This document shows, piece after piece, positions 8,751 to 18,745 of a stretch of 64,000 bases of DNA. The notes below the pieces were generated by a model. That model had not been told where the DNA came from and searched no databases. It saw only the letters and a list, made by a program, of their open reading frames with translations. A program made the position numbers and the translations under genes. The DNA lies in assembly GCA_019637795.1 (NCBI GenBank), contig JAHBUY010000001.1:1192221-1256220 (forward strand), read 5' to 3'. Source of the DNA: a bacterium (GTDB lineage: Bacteria; Desulfobacterota; Binatia; HRBIN30; CADEER01). The number at the start of each line of letters is the position of its first letter. The first letter of the stretch is position 1.

Positions 8751-10280
8751 TCAGACCTTGAGGAAGATGTCCCGGGTGGCCTCGTCGGTGAGCTGGCGCA
8801 CCGAGGTGACGTGGTCGCTGAACGCGGTGACGGCGGCGAGCGAGCTCGGGCCGACGTCGATCAGCACCGAGAAGACGGTGAACCCGAGCCGCGTCTTCTC
8901 GCGCTGGAACGCCTGCAGCCACGCGCCGTCGACGCGGCACTCGCCGTCGGTGATGAAGACCACGTCGCCGCGCCGCCGGCGGTCGGCGCGCAGGCATTCC
9001 AGGGCCGCGTCGAGCGGCTTCTGGAAATCGGTGCCGCCGCCCGGAAAGTACTCGGCGAGCGCGAACACCTGCGACAGCTCCGGCGCCGAGCGCTGGCGGC
9101 CGTTGAGCTCGAGCACCTGCAGCGGGGTCTCCGTCGAGGCGAAGCAGATGGAGCGGAAGCGGCGGCGCTGGCGGGCGGCGATGTCGAGCAGCGTCAGCGT
9201 CACCGCCTTCGACCAGATCTCCTTGTCGCCGGCCATCGACGAGCTGCCGTCGAGGCAGACGATCATCGGCCCGCGGCCGCGCTGCTCGCGACCGCGCAGC
9301 GCGTAGACCTGCAGCTCGCCGTCGAGCAGGCGGCGGCGGAAATCGCGGCGCAGCAGCGGATGGCGCAGGCTCAGCAGCTCGGGCGGCAGCAGGCGGCTCA
9401 GGTCGGCGGCCTGGCCGACCGCGAACACCTCGTCGGTGGCGCGCTCGTACAGCGTACGCCGCAGGCGGCGGGCGCTCTCGCGCATCCGCCCCACCAGCCG
9501 CGCCATGCGCTTCAGCTTGGGATTGCGGGCCAGTTGGTGCCCGAGCTCGAGCTGCGCGGCCGGCGACGACGAGTGCCCGGCGCCGAACTGCGTGCTCCAC
9601 TGCTCGGCATCGTCGCGCGCCGTCTCGAGATCGGCGAGCGTCCGGTCGAGCTGCGCCGCGACGCGCGGCTGGCGGCGCGTGGCGGAGTCGCCGAGCGACT
9701 GCGCCACCCGCCGCGCCTGCTGCGCGAGATGCCGCTGCGCCGCCGCGTTCTCGCGCTCGAGTCGCTGCCGCAGCTCCCGGAGCTGCTTCTCGCCGCTCTG
9801 CCCGGCGCGCTCGGCGGCCAGCTCGGCGGCGGTGTCGGCGTGCGCGCGGCGCTCGGCGATCTCCTCCGCCTGCTGCTCCAGGCTCCACAGGTCGAGCATC
9901 TCTCCCCGGGTGAGGACGCGCTCGGACTTGAGCAGCTCGAGCAGCGACTCGCCGAGGAGCAGCGCCGCCAGGCCGGCGACGCGCTCGTCGAGCATCGTCT
10001 GCTGGCGCAGCGCCTCCAGCGCCGCGGCGCCGCGCAGCTCGTCGATCAGGACGCGGAAGACGGTGGCGCCCGGGGTGACGCTCTCCGGCGGGTGCAGGAC
10101 GATGTTGAGCTTGTAGAAGAGCGCGTACAGATCGAGGACGAAGCCGTCGAAGTGTGGCAGCAGCTTGCCGCCGCTGGCGAGCAACGTCAGGTAGGCGGGC
10201 GAATCGGCGGTGAGGCCGGCGAAGGCGGCGCGGTCGTAGGCGTCGACCTCGACCCAGTGGGTGTGCGCCGGCGCCGTCAC
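8751..10280 (-). CDS. ViaA/CoxE-like von Willebrand factor A protein, partner of MoxR ATPase
   Basis: The 509-residue protein starts at a GTG whose GTGA overlaps the stop of the upstream ATPase gene. It has a long helical middle (about 160-330) and a C-terminal VWA domain with the metal-ion site motif DGSSSM in MIVCLDGSSSMAGDKEIW, followed by FPGGGTDFQKPL and VVFITDGECRVD. MoxR ATPases with VWA proteins act as chaperone-like machines that insert cofactors or remodel complexes; E. coli RavA-ViaA is the best match in gene order and in the helical-plus-VWA layout. The client here is unknown. Confidence 0.85.
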   Translation of the reverse strand: MTAPAHTHWVEVDAYDRAAFAGLTADSPAYLTLLASGGKLLPHFDGFVLDLYALFYKLNIVLHPPESVTPGATVFRVLIDELRGAAALEALRQQTMLDERVAGLAALLLGESLLELLKSERVLTRGEMLDLWSLEQQAEEIAERRAHADTAAELAAERAGQSGEKQLRELRQRLERENAAAQRHLAQQARRVAQSLGDSATRRQPRVAAQLDRTLADLETARDDAEQWSTQFGAGHSSSPAAQLELGHQLARNPKLKRMARLVGRMRESARRLRRTLYERATDEVFAVGQAADLSRLLPPELLSLRHPLLRRDFRRRLLDGELQVYALRGREQRGRGPMIVCLDGSSSMAGDKEIWSKAVTLTLLDIAARQRRRFRSICFASTETPLQVLELNGRQRSAPELSQVFALAEYFPGGGTDFQKPLDAALECLRADRRRRGDVVFITDGECRVDGAWLQAFQREKTRLGFTVFSVLIDVGPSSLAAVTAFSDHVTSVRQLTDEATRDIFLKV

Positions 10281-11395
10281 AGCGCCTCGAGCATCTCGTG
10301 CTGGATGGATTCGATCTCGACCCGCACCGCCTCCACCGCGTCGAGCGGCCGTCCGGCGGCGCGCGCGTCGTCGAGGATCGACCCCACCTTGGCGAGGATG
10401 TGGCGGATCTTGGTGTGCGCCTCGACCACGGCGCGGCCGCGCAGCTCGTTGTTCTCCCACTGTCGGTGGGCGTAGTCGCGCAGCTCGCGGGTCTGGAACA
10501 ACAACGCCCGCGCGTCGTCGACGTAGCCGCGCAGGTGCCGGTGCACGGCGGCGCGCACCTCGGCGCGCTCGCCGGGATCGCGCCAGAGCACGTGCTCGAG
10601 GAAGAAGACGTCGTCGTCGCCCACCACGTCGCGCCCGTCCAGGTAGGCGTGGGCGCGCAGGACGTCGAGCGCCTGCCGGTAGCGGCGGTCCGAGACGACG
10701 AGTTGCGCCTTCGCCAACTCGCGGCGCAGATCGACGAGGGCGCGGTAGACGCCGTCCGAGACGGCGACCGCCGCGACCTCGGCCTGCGCGGCCTCCAGCG
10801 CGGCGAGCGACAAGGTCGTGCGCGCCGCCGCCGGTCGCGCCTGCAGCATCTTGAGGAAGCGGAAGTCCTCGTCGATGTAGCCGACGACGAAACGCAACAG
10901 GAACCGGTCGTAGAGCGCCTGCAGCTCGTCGTCCTCCGGCAGCTCGTTGCTGGCGCCGAAGAGCGTGATCAGCGGCACCGACTCGACGGCGCGGCCGTTG
11001 TGGAAGCGGCGTTCGTTGAGCAGCGTGAGAATGGCGTTGAGGATCGACGAGCTCGCCTTGAACACCTCGTCGAGGAAGGCGATGTGCGCCTCCGGCAGCT
11101 TGCCGGTGGTGACGCGGCGGTACTCGTCGCGCTCCAACGCGCTCAGACTGACGGCGCCGAACAGCTCCTCGGGGGTGGTGAACTTGGTCAGCAGCCACTG
11201 GAAGTACGCCGCGCCCTCGAGGCGCCGGCAGAGCTCGTCGGCGAGCATCGACTTCGCCGATCCCGGCGGGCCGATGAGCAGGACGTGCTGGCGACTGAGC
11301 AGCGCCGTGAGCGCGCCGTCGATCACCTCGCTGCGCTCGAGGAACAGTTGCGACAGCTCGTCACGGATCGTGCGCAGCGTGTCGCGCGCGGACAT
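10277..11395 (-). CDS. MoxR/RavA-family AAA+ ATPase
   Basis: This 372-residue ATPase has Walker A GPPGSAKSML (about residue 43), Walker B HIAFLDEVFKASS, a sensor asparagine in LFGASNELP and the YDRFLLRFVVGYI segment typical of RavA. It is translationally coupled to the VWA gene downstream by a 4-base overlap. E. coli RavA is about 500 residues with a C-terminal LARA domain that binds the lysine decarboxylase; this protein stops before such a domain, so its clients must differ. ATG at 11395 is the first good start. Confidence 0.9.
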   Translation of the reverse strand: MSARDTLRTIRDELSQLFLERSEVIDGALTALLSRQHVLLIGPPGSAKSMLADELCRRLEGAAYFQWLLTKFTTPEELFGAVSLSALERDEYRRVTTGKLPEAHIAFLDEVFKASSSILNAILTLLNERRFHNGRAVESVPLITLFGASNELPEDDELQALYDRFLLRFVVGYIDEDFRFLKMLQARPAAARTTLSLAALEAAQAEVAAVAVSDGVYRALVDLRRELAKAQLVVSDRRYRQALDVLRAHAYLDGRDVVGDDDVFFLEHVLWRDPGERAEVRAAVHRHLRGYVDDARALLFQTRELRDYAHRQWENNELRGRAVVEAHTKIRHILAKVGSILDDARAAGRPLDAVEAVRVEIESIQHEMLEAL

Positions 11396-11663
11396 GCGGC
11401 GATGCTAACGCGGATGCGCCCGCCTTTCCACGACATCCGCCGCCTCGTCGCGCGGCGCGGTGCGCGACGGGGCGGCGCCGCGGCGCGGAGCTGCACGGGG
11501 GAAGGCGAGGACGGGCGGGGCTGGCCGGTGGTGCTGATCCGGCGCTGGCCGCGCCCGCCCACCCCCGCGAGGCGGCCCGGCGCCTCACCTCCCGGTGGGC
11601 GATCCCGCGCGTCGCTGCGACGCCGGCGTCGCGATCAGGTCGCCGGCGTGACCCGATCGGGGC

Positions 11664-11692
11664 TTGACATCGCGAATCGGCGATTTGTAAGG
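11664..11692 (+). promoter_or_regulatory. Putative sigma-70 promoter of the H-protein-like gene
   Basis: A consensus -35 TTGACA (11664-11669) is followed after 16-18 bases by TGTAAG/TAAGGG, a weak -10. It ends a few bases before the GTG at 11701. The rest of the 11396-11700 gap between divergent genes shows no convincing frame. Confidence 0.4.
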
Positions 11693-11700
11693 GACGGGCG

Positions 11701-12126
11701 GTGCCGAAACCGACCAGAAGCCGTCCGAAGGAGAGCGAGGTCGCGACGGTTCTCCGCTTCAGCGAGGACCACCTCTGGGTGCGCGCGGAAGCGGACCGGG
11801 CGCAGATCGGGATCTCCGACCAGGGGCAGGACGCGATCGGCGAGATCATCGCCGTCGAGCTGCCCGATGTCGGCGACAGCGTCGAGAAGGGCGAGACGTT
11901 CGGCGAGCTGGAATCGGTGCGCACCGTCCAGGAGCTGATCTCACCGGTGAACGGCACCGTGCGGGCGGTGAACGGCGACCTCGAGGACCACCCCTCGTTG
12001 GCCAACGAGGATCCGTATCACGAGGGATGGCTGATCGAGATCGAGCTCGACGACGAGGGGGAGCTCGAAGCGCTGATGGCGACGGAGGAGTACGAAGACT
12101 ACGTCGCCGGCGGCGACGAGGACTGA
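11701..12126 (+). CDS. Glycine cleavage H-protein-like, lipoyl lysine replaced by Arg
   Basis: The 141-residue protein has the H-protein fold signatures HLWVRAEADRAQIGISDQGQ, ELPDVGDSVEKGE and the lipoyl-loop segment GELESVRTVQELISPVNG. In true GcvH this loop reads ESVK and the Lys carries lipoate; here codon 74 is CGC, Arg. The C-terminal part is otherwise full length and ends with an acidic tail. No gcvT or gcvP is adjacent. It is therefore probably not a working shuttle of the glycine cleavage system. A GTG start 9 bases after a likely -10 implies a short leader. Confidence 0.82.
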   Translation: MPKPTRSRPKESEVATVLRFSEDHLWVRAEADRAQIGISDQGQDAIGEIIAVELPDVGDSVEKGETFGELESVRTVQELISPVNGTVRAVNGDLEDHPSLANEDPYHEGWLIEIELDDEGELEALMATEEYEDYVAGGDED

Positions 12127-12157
12127 CGCGACGGCCGCCGCTCGCTGGCGCGGTCCG

Positions 12158-12883
12158 TTGGCCCTCCTGCTGGTGGGATTGGCGGTGACGGCGGCGCGCC
12201 CGGACAGCTCGACCCCGGCGATCGACACGCCGTCCGACGCGGCCGCGCGGCGCGACATGGTCGAGCGGCAACTGCGCGGCCGCGACATCGTCGACGAGCG
12301 GGTGTTGCGCGCGATGCGCACGGTGCCGCGCCATCGCTTCGTCCCTGCCGCCGAACGCGCCGCCGCCTACGGCGACCACGCGCTGCCGATCGGCCGCGGC
12401 CAGACCATCTCGCAACCGTACATCGTCGCGCTGATGACCCAGCTCCTGGCGTTGCGCGGCGGCGAGCGGGTGCTCGAGATCGGCACCGGCTCGGGATACC
12501 AGGCGGCGGTGCTCGGGCTGCTCGCCGGCGAGGTCTACTCGATCGAGATCGACGCCGTGCTGGCGGAGAACGCGCGCCAGGCCCTGGCGGCGGAGGGCGC
12601 CCGCAACGTCCACGTGCGCGCTGGCGACGGCTTCTACGGCTGGCCCGAGGCGGCGCCCTTCGACGCGCTCATCATCACCGCGGCGACGCCGCGGCTGCCG
12701 AACGCGCTGCGCGACCAGTTGCGCGAAGGCGGCCGCGTCGTGGTGCCGCTCGAGCGCGCCGACGGCGAGACGCTGGCGGTCGGCGTGCGGCGCGGCGACG
12801 AGATCGACTGGACCTGGTCGGGCGCCGTGCGCTTCGTGCCGATGACCGGCGCCGTCCGCGCGACGCCCAGCCCCACCCGCTGA
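12158..12883 (+). CDS. pcm: Protein-L-isoaspartate O-methyltransferase-like, with N-terminal signal peptide
   Basis: The 241-residue protein has the Pcm core: MVERQLRGRDIVDERVLRAM, PRHRFVP, GRGQTISQPYIVALM, then the SAM-binding motif VLEIGTGSGYQAAVLG and DALIITAATPRLP. Pcm repairs isoaspartyl residues in damaged proteins. The N-terminus MALLLVGLAVTAARP looks like a secretion signal, which would place the enzyme in the periplasm, although SAM is cytosolic; it could instead be an anchor. The TTG start is chosen because no ATG or GTG precedes the signal in frame. It follows the H-like gene by 31 bases. Confidence 0.82.
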   Translation: MALLLVGLAVTAARPDSSTPAIDTPSDAAARRDMVERQLRGRDIVDERVLRAMRTVPRHRFVPAAERAAAYGDHALPIGRGQTISQPYIVALMTQLLALRGGERVLEIGTGSGYQAAVLGLLAGEVYSIEIDAVLAENARQALAAEGARNVHVRAGDGFYGWPEAAPFDALIITAATPRLPNALRDQLREGGRVVVPLERADGETLAVGVRRGDEIDWTWSGAVRFVPMTGAVRATPSPTR

Positions 12884-12888
12884 CGCGA

Positions 12889-13200
12889 TCAGCGGCGCTC
12901 GTCGGTGACCCGGTAGAGGCGCTCGCCGGGCTTGATCCACCCCAGCCGCTCGCGCACGACCTTCTCGAGGTAGGCGTCGTCGGCGTCGATGCGGGCGAGG
13001 TGATCGCGCAGCTCCTGGTTGTGCCGCGCCAACTCGTACGCCTGGGCCTCGACCTGCGACTGCTCCGTGTACAGGCGACGGAGCTGCACGACGCCGCCGC
13101 TGCCGAAGACCGCGGACACGGCGCAGAGTCCGAGCAGCACGAAGCCGACGGCGACGACCGCCTTGTACTTCAGCGACAGGGTGACGCGTTGATCGTTCAT
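12889..13200 (-). CDS. ftsB: FtsB/DivIC-like septum formation initiator
   Basis: This 103-residue protein has one transmembrane helix (about residues 14-36: AVVAVGFVLLGLCAVSAVFG), a coiled coil, and the conserved end YLEKVVRERLGWIKPGERLYRV. FtsB is a bitopic divisome protein that joins FtsL and FtsQ and links septal peptidoglycan synthesis to FtsZ. It is divergent from eno; ftsB next to eno is a common bacterial arrangement, which supports the call. It converges on the pcm gene with a 5-base gap. Confidence 0.88.
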   Translation of the reverse strand: MNDQRVTLSLKYKAVVAVGFVLLGLCAVSAVFGSGGVVQLRRLYTEQSQVEAQAYELARHNQELRDHLARIDADDAYLEKVVRERLGWIKPGERLYRVTDERR

Positions 13201-13227
13201 CCAGCGAGCCGGCCGGCTTGTTTCTAG

Positions 13228-14541
<1,314 letters not shown>

Positions 14542-14716
14542 TCCAGCGCACCCGCGTCCCCCCACGGCGCCGAGACGCGCTCGCCCGAGCAACCGTCGCC
14601 GCTCTCGCCACCCCGAGCGCGTGACGGCGTGGCGCGCCTCGCGGTCGCGCTCGGATCGCGGGGGTGGGGCCTGTTTCCGGTAGAGCCACCCCACGTCGTG
14701 CCGTATAAGGCGCGGC

Positions 14717-15277
14717 ATGTGGCTGCTGCTGCTGATCATCGTCGCCCCGGGGCTGTGGGCGATCTGGACCTACAATCGGCTGGTGGCGCTGAAGAACCAG
14801 GTCGCCAGCGGCTGGCGGCAGATCGACGTCCAGCTCAAGCGGCGGCACGACCTCATTCCCAACCTGGTCTCGGCGGTGCGCGGCTACATGGAGTTCGAGC
14901 GCGACACCCTCGAGCGCGTCATCGCGGCCCGCAACCAGGCCGCCGGCGCCAACACCGTCCAGCAGAGCATGGCCGCCGAGGCCGACCTGACGCGGGCCCT
15001 GCGGCAGCTCTTCGCGGTCGCCGAGAGCTATCCGCAACTGCGGGCGAACGAGAACGTCATGCACCTGCAGGAGGAGCTCACGACCACCGAGAACCAACTC
15101 GGCTTCGCGCGCCAGTACTACAACGACGTGGTGATGCGCTTTAACACCCAGCAGGACGTGTTCCCGGCGAACCTGCTCGCCGGTCGCTTCGGCTTCCAGC
15201 ACGCCGAGCTCTTCGCCGCCGACGACAGCGCCCACGCCGTCCCACCGGTCGATCTCTCGCTCCCCCCGGCGCGGTGA
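14717..15277 (+). CDS. lemA: LemA-family protein
   Basis: This 186-residue protein starts with an N-terminal membrane anchor (MWLLLLIIVAPGLWAIW) followed by the LemA core TYNRLVALKNQVASGWRQID, QLKRRHDLIPNLV and FARQYYNDVVMRFN. LemA proteins expose a helical bundle outside the membrane and have no known catalytic role. Its stop overlaps the start of an HtpX-like protease gene by 4 bases (GTGA). The lemA-htpX order is widespread and implies a joint envelope quality-control function. Confidence 0.93.
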   Translation: MWLLLLIIVAPGLWAIWTYNRLVALKNQVASGWRQIDVQLKRRHDLIPNLVSAVRGYMEFERDTLERVIAARNQAAGANTVQQSMAAEADLTRALRQLFAVAESYPQLRANENVMHLQEELTTTENQLGFARQYYNDVVMRFNTQQDVFPANLLAGRFGFQHAELFAADDSAHAVPPVDLSLPPAR

Positions 15278-16188
15278 GCTTCGCCGAGCAACAGCGCCGC
15301 AACCGCCGGCGCACCGCCGTGCTGATCGGCGCCTTCCTGGGCCTCTTCGCGGCGGTCGGGCTGCTCCTGGATCTGACCGTCATCGGCGCGCCGGCGCCGA
15401 TCGCGACGCTGACCGCGCTGACCGTCGCCAGCGTCACCAGCGCGCTCGGCTGGCGGCGGGGCGCCGACTGGATCCTGGCCTCGCTGCTCGCCGAACCGCT
15501 GCGCGACGACGAGCCGGAACACCGTCAGCTCGCCAACATCGCCACCGAAATGGCCATCGCCGCCGGCCTGCCGCGACCGCGCCTGTTCGTCATTCCCGAT
15601 CCGTCGCCGAACGCCCTGGCGACGGGACGGGCCGCGGCGGACGCGGCCATCGCCGTCACCGCCGGCGCCCTCGCCCTGCTCGACCGCGAGGAGACCCAGG
15701 GGGTCGTCGCGCACGAGATGGCGCACATCGCCAACCGCGACAGCGCCGTCATGACCCTGGTGTCGGTGCTCTTCGGCGGCCTCCTGATGCTCGCCGACTG
15801 GGCCCGCCGCAGCGCCGTCCTCGCCCGCCAGGGCGGCCGCGCCACCCCGCCCCTCGCTCTGCTGCTCCTGCCGCTGCTGATCGTGCTGACCCCGTTGCTG
15901 TCCCAGCTCCTGGCAATGGCCGTGTCGCGCCGCCGCGAGTACCAGGCGGACGCCACCGCCGTGGAGCTGACCCGCAACCCGGAGGGCCTGGCACGAGCGC
16001 TCGAGAAGATCGCCGGCAGCGAGTTCCCGCTGCGCGCCGCCAGCCGCGGCTCGGCCCACCTCTTCATCGTCAGCCCGCTCCGCCGCCGCACCGACCGCGT
16101 CGCCGACGCCCCCTGGGGCAGCCTCTTCGCCACACACCCACCGCTGGCGCAGCGCATCGCCCTGCTGCGCGGCCTGGCCGGCCACTGA
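15274..16188 (+). CDS. HtpX-like M48 zinc metalloprotease
   Basis: The 304-residue protein has two N-terminal transmembrane helices, the M48 zinc motif HEMAH (VVAHEMAHIANRDSAVMT), a further pair of membrane segments, and the third ligand Glu in RRREYQADATAVELT. It ends with the conserved FATHPPLAQRIALL. M48/HtpX proteases degrade damaged membrane proteins. Translation is coupled to lemA, and a zinc-ribbon gene follows 3 bases later, so the three genes form one operon. Confidence 0.92.
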   Translation: MSFAEQQRRNRRRTAVLIGAFLGLFAAVGLLLDLTVIGAPAPIATLTALTVASVTSALGWRRGADWILASLLAEPLRDDEPEHRQLANIATEMAIAAGLPRPRLFVIPDPSPNALATGRAAADAAIAVTAGALALLDREETQGVVAHEMAHIANRDSAVMTLVSVLFGGLLMLADWARRSAVLARQGGRATPPLALLLLPLLIVLTPLLSQLLAMAVSRRREYQADATAVELTRNPEGLARALEKIAGSEFPLRAASRGSAHLFIVSPLRRRTDRVADAPWGSLFATHPPLAQRIALLRGLAGH

Positions 16189-16191
16189 CAC

Positions 16192-16758
16192 ATGCCCTCG
16201 GCACCGATCCCCTGCCCGCACTGCGGCGTCACCATGAGCCAGGTGACCGCTCACGCCCGCTCCGGATACGGGCTGCTGCTCGACCAGTGTCGGCGCTGCG
16301 GCGGCATCTGGTGCGACCGCTGGGAGCTGTACCCCCTCGACCGCGGCGAAGCCGCCCGCCTCGAGGCGGTGGACGAAACCCGCCTCCAGGACACCATCCC
16401 CCCGCCGACCACCCCCGGACGCTGCCCCCGCTGCTCGAGCCCGCTGCGCCCATTCCACGATCCGGCCCTGCCCGCCGACGCCGCCATCGAACGCTGCCCG
16501 GTGTGCGACGGCATGTGGCTCAACCGCGGCACCCTGACCCGCGTCAAGGAGCACGCCCCAGGGAGACCCGATCCCCTGCCGCGCCTGACCGGCACACTGG
16601 CGCGGCAGGCCACCTGGGCCCAGGTCAGCAACCTCGACGCCGCCACCTATGCCGCCGACGAGCCACCCGCGCACGATACCCAGCCCTGGCTCGCCTGGCT
16701 CAGGTCCGCCGGCCCCTGGCTGGCCCTCGCCGCCCTCCTCCGCCTCGTCCTCCGTTGA
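16192..16758 (+). CDS. Zinc-ribbon (zf-TFIIB) membrane protein of the lemA-htpX operon
   Basis: The 188-residue protein has two zinc-ribbon units: CPHCG with CRRCGGIWCDR near the N-terminus, and CPRCSSPLRP with CPVCDGMWLNRG at about residues 80-112. A C-terminal hydrophobic helix (GPWLALAALLRLVLR) follows. The pattern CxxCGGxWxDxxE is the TFIIB-type zinc ribbon that often accompanies LemA and M48 genes. It begins 3 bases after htpX stops. Its role is unknown; structural zinc binding and membrane tethering are what can be seen. Confidence 0.85.
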   Translation: MPSAPIPCPHCGVTMSQVTAHARSGYGLLLDQCRRCGGIWCDRWELYPLDRGEAARLEAVDETRLQDTIPPPTTPGRCPRCSSPLRPFHDPALPADAAIERCPVCDGMWLNRGTLTRVKEHAPGRPDPLPRLTGTLARQATWAQVSNLDAATYAADEPPAHDTQPWLAWLRSAGPWLALAALLRLVLR

Positions 16759-17047
16759 ACCCACCCACGTCTCGTCGAGCGGCTGACGATCATCCGACAC
16801 GTCCGCGAAATCGCTGGATAAAGACAAATCCCAGGCCTGATGCAGCGGGCGTCGTTTTTGCCCCACAAGCGTCTAGCCCTTGTGGCGCAAGGGTTTGGTG
16901 GCCTACACGCTGTCGTGGGTCGCGACTAAAACGGCCTGCTACGCCAGCCAGGCTGGTCAGGGGTAACAGCATTCTAGGGTCGTGATTTGCCCCGGAACTG
17001 GGGCCTCTTCAGGTTTAAAAAAAAATTTCCAAAATGGCATTCGACTG
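16759..17047. other. AT-richer intergenic region with small hairpins, no gene seen
   Basis: No convincing frame is present. Short palindromes such as CCAGCCAGGCTGG (near 16951) and GCCCC-GGAACT-GGGGC (near 16990) are visible. A poly-A tract (near 17017-17027) lies about 20 bases upstream of the strong promoter at 17048 and could serve as an UP element. A small RNA cannot be excluded. Confidence 0.4.
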
Positions 17048-17077
17048 TTGACGGTCCGGCCGGGCCTTCCCTATAAT
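17048..17077 (+). promoter_or_regulatory. Near-consensus sigma-70 promoter
   Basis: TTGACG (17048-17053) is followed by TATAAT (17072-17077) with an 18-base spacer, and an A-tract lies just upstream. It precedes the Lys/Ala-rich peptide gene by 90 bases. It is the best sigma-70 promoter in the window and predicts high constitutive expression. Confidence 0.8.
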
Positions 17078-17167
17078 CCGCCGCGTATGGGTGGTGGGTG
17101 GCTGTTGAGGATAGTGCCTGTGATGAGAGGGGCCCAAGAGTAAGCAGACTCAGTGAAGGAGGCTCAC

Positions 17168-17266
17168 ATGCCCGCAAAGAAGAAGGCTCCTGCCAAGAAG
17201 GCCGCTTCGAAGGCGAAGAAGAAGGCTCCTGCCAAGAAGAAGGCGACTGCGAAGAAGAAGAAGTAA
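17168..17266 (+). CDS. Lys/Ala-rich histone H1-like small basic protein, 32 aa
   Basis: ATG to TAA encodes 32 residues beginning MPAKKKAPAKKAASKAKKK and ending ATAKKKK, built from a repeated K-K-K-A-P-A-K unit. It contains only M, P, A, K, S and T. Such sequences resemble the tails of bacterial histone H1-like and HU-tail proteins that bind nucleic acid non-specifically. A strong Shine-Dalgarno (GAAGGAGG), the consensus promoter at 17048 and the rho-independent terminator at 17357 make a self-contained, highly expressed unit. It is below most gene-caller cutoffs. Binding to DNA or to ribosomal RNA is inferred from composition only. Confidence 0.8.
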   Translation: MPAKKKAPAKKAASKAKKKAPAKKKATAKKKK

Positions 17267-17356
17267 CACCCGTCAGTAGCAACACCTGTCAGAGGCCATT
17301 CACTCGGCCCAAATTTTTCCCTCTCGCACAGGCACGAGCCCACGGGCTCACGGAAC

Positions 17357-17384
17357 GGCCCTCCGGTAACCCGGAGGGCCTTTT
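17357..17384 (+). terminator. Rho-independent terminator
   Basis: GGCCCTCCGG-TAAC-CCGGAGGGCC is a perfect 10-bp stem with a 4-base loop followed by TTTT. It closes the Lys/Ala-rich peptide transcript about 90 bases after its stop codon. Confidence 0.9.
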
Positions 17385-17517
17385 CGCTTTCACGGATGGG
17401 GCACGGGCTCGCGCCGCCGCTCCCCGATGGCGGACCGTCCCGGTGCCAACTATCGCGGGGGCGTTGACTCGATCCGCAGTCGGCTGTTAGCGCCGGCGGG
17501 ACGGGGAGGAACGCAGC

Positions 17518-18657
<1,140 letters not shown>

Positions 18658-18663
18658 AGAAGT

Positions 18664-18738
18664 GCACCGCCGAGACGCGGAGGCGCAGAGAGCGGCTGCG
18701 GGACGCGGGGTTCTCCGCGTCTCTGCGTCTCGGCGGTG
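18664..18738. repeat. Palindromic intergenic repeat between convergent genes
   Basis: CACCGCCGAGACGCGGAGG at 18664 pairs with the segment ending TCTCGGCGGTG at 18738. It resembles the repeat at 8671-8741. Its position between convergent thiolase and patatin genes suits a bidirectional terminator or a REP-like element. Confidence 0.6.
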
Positions 18739-18745
18739 AAGAGAC

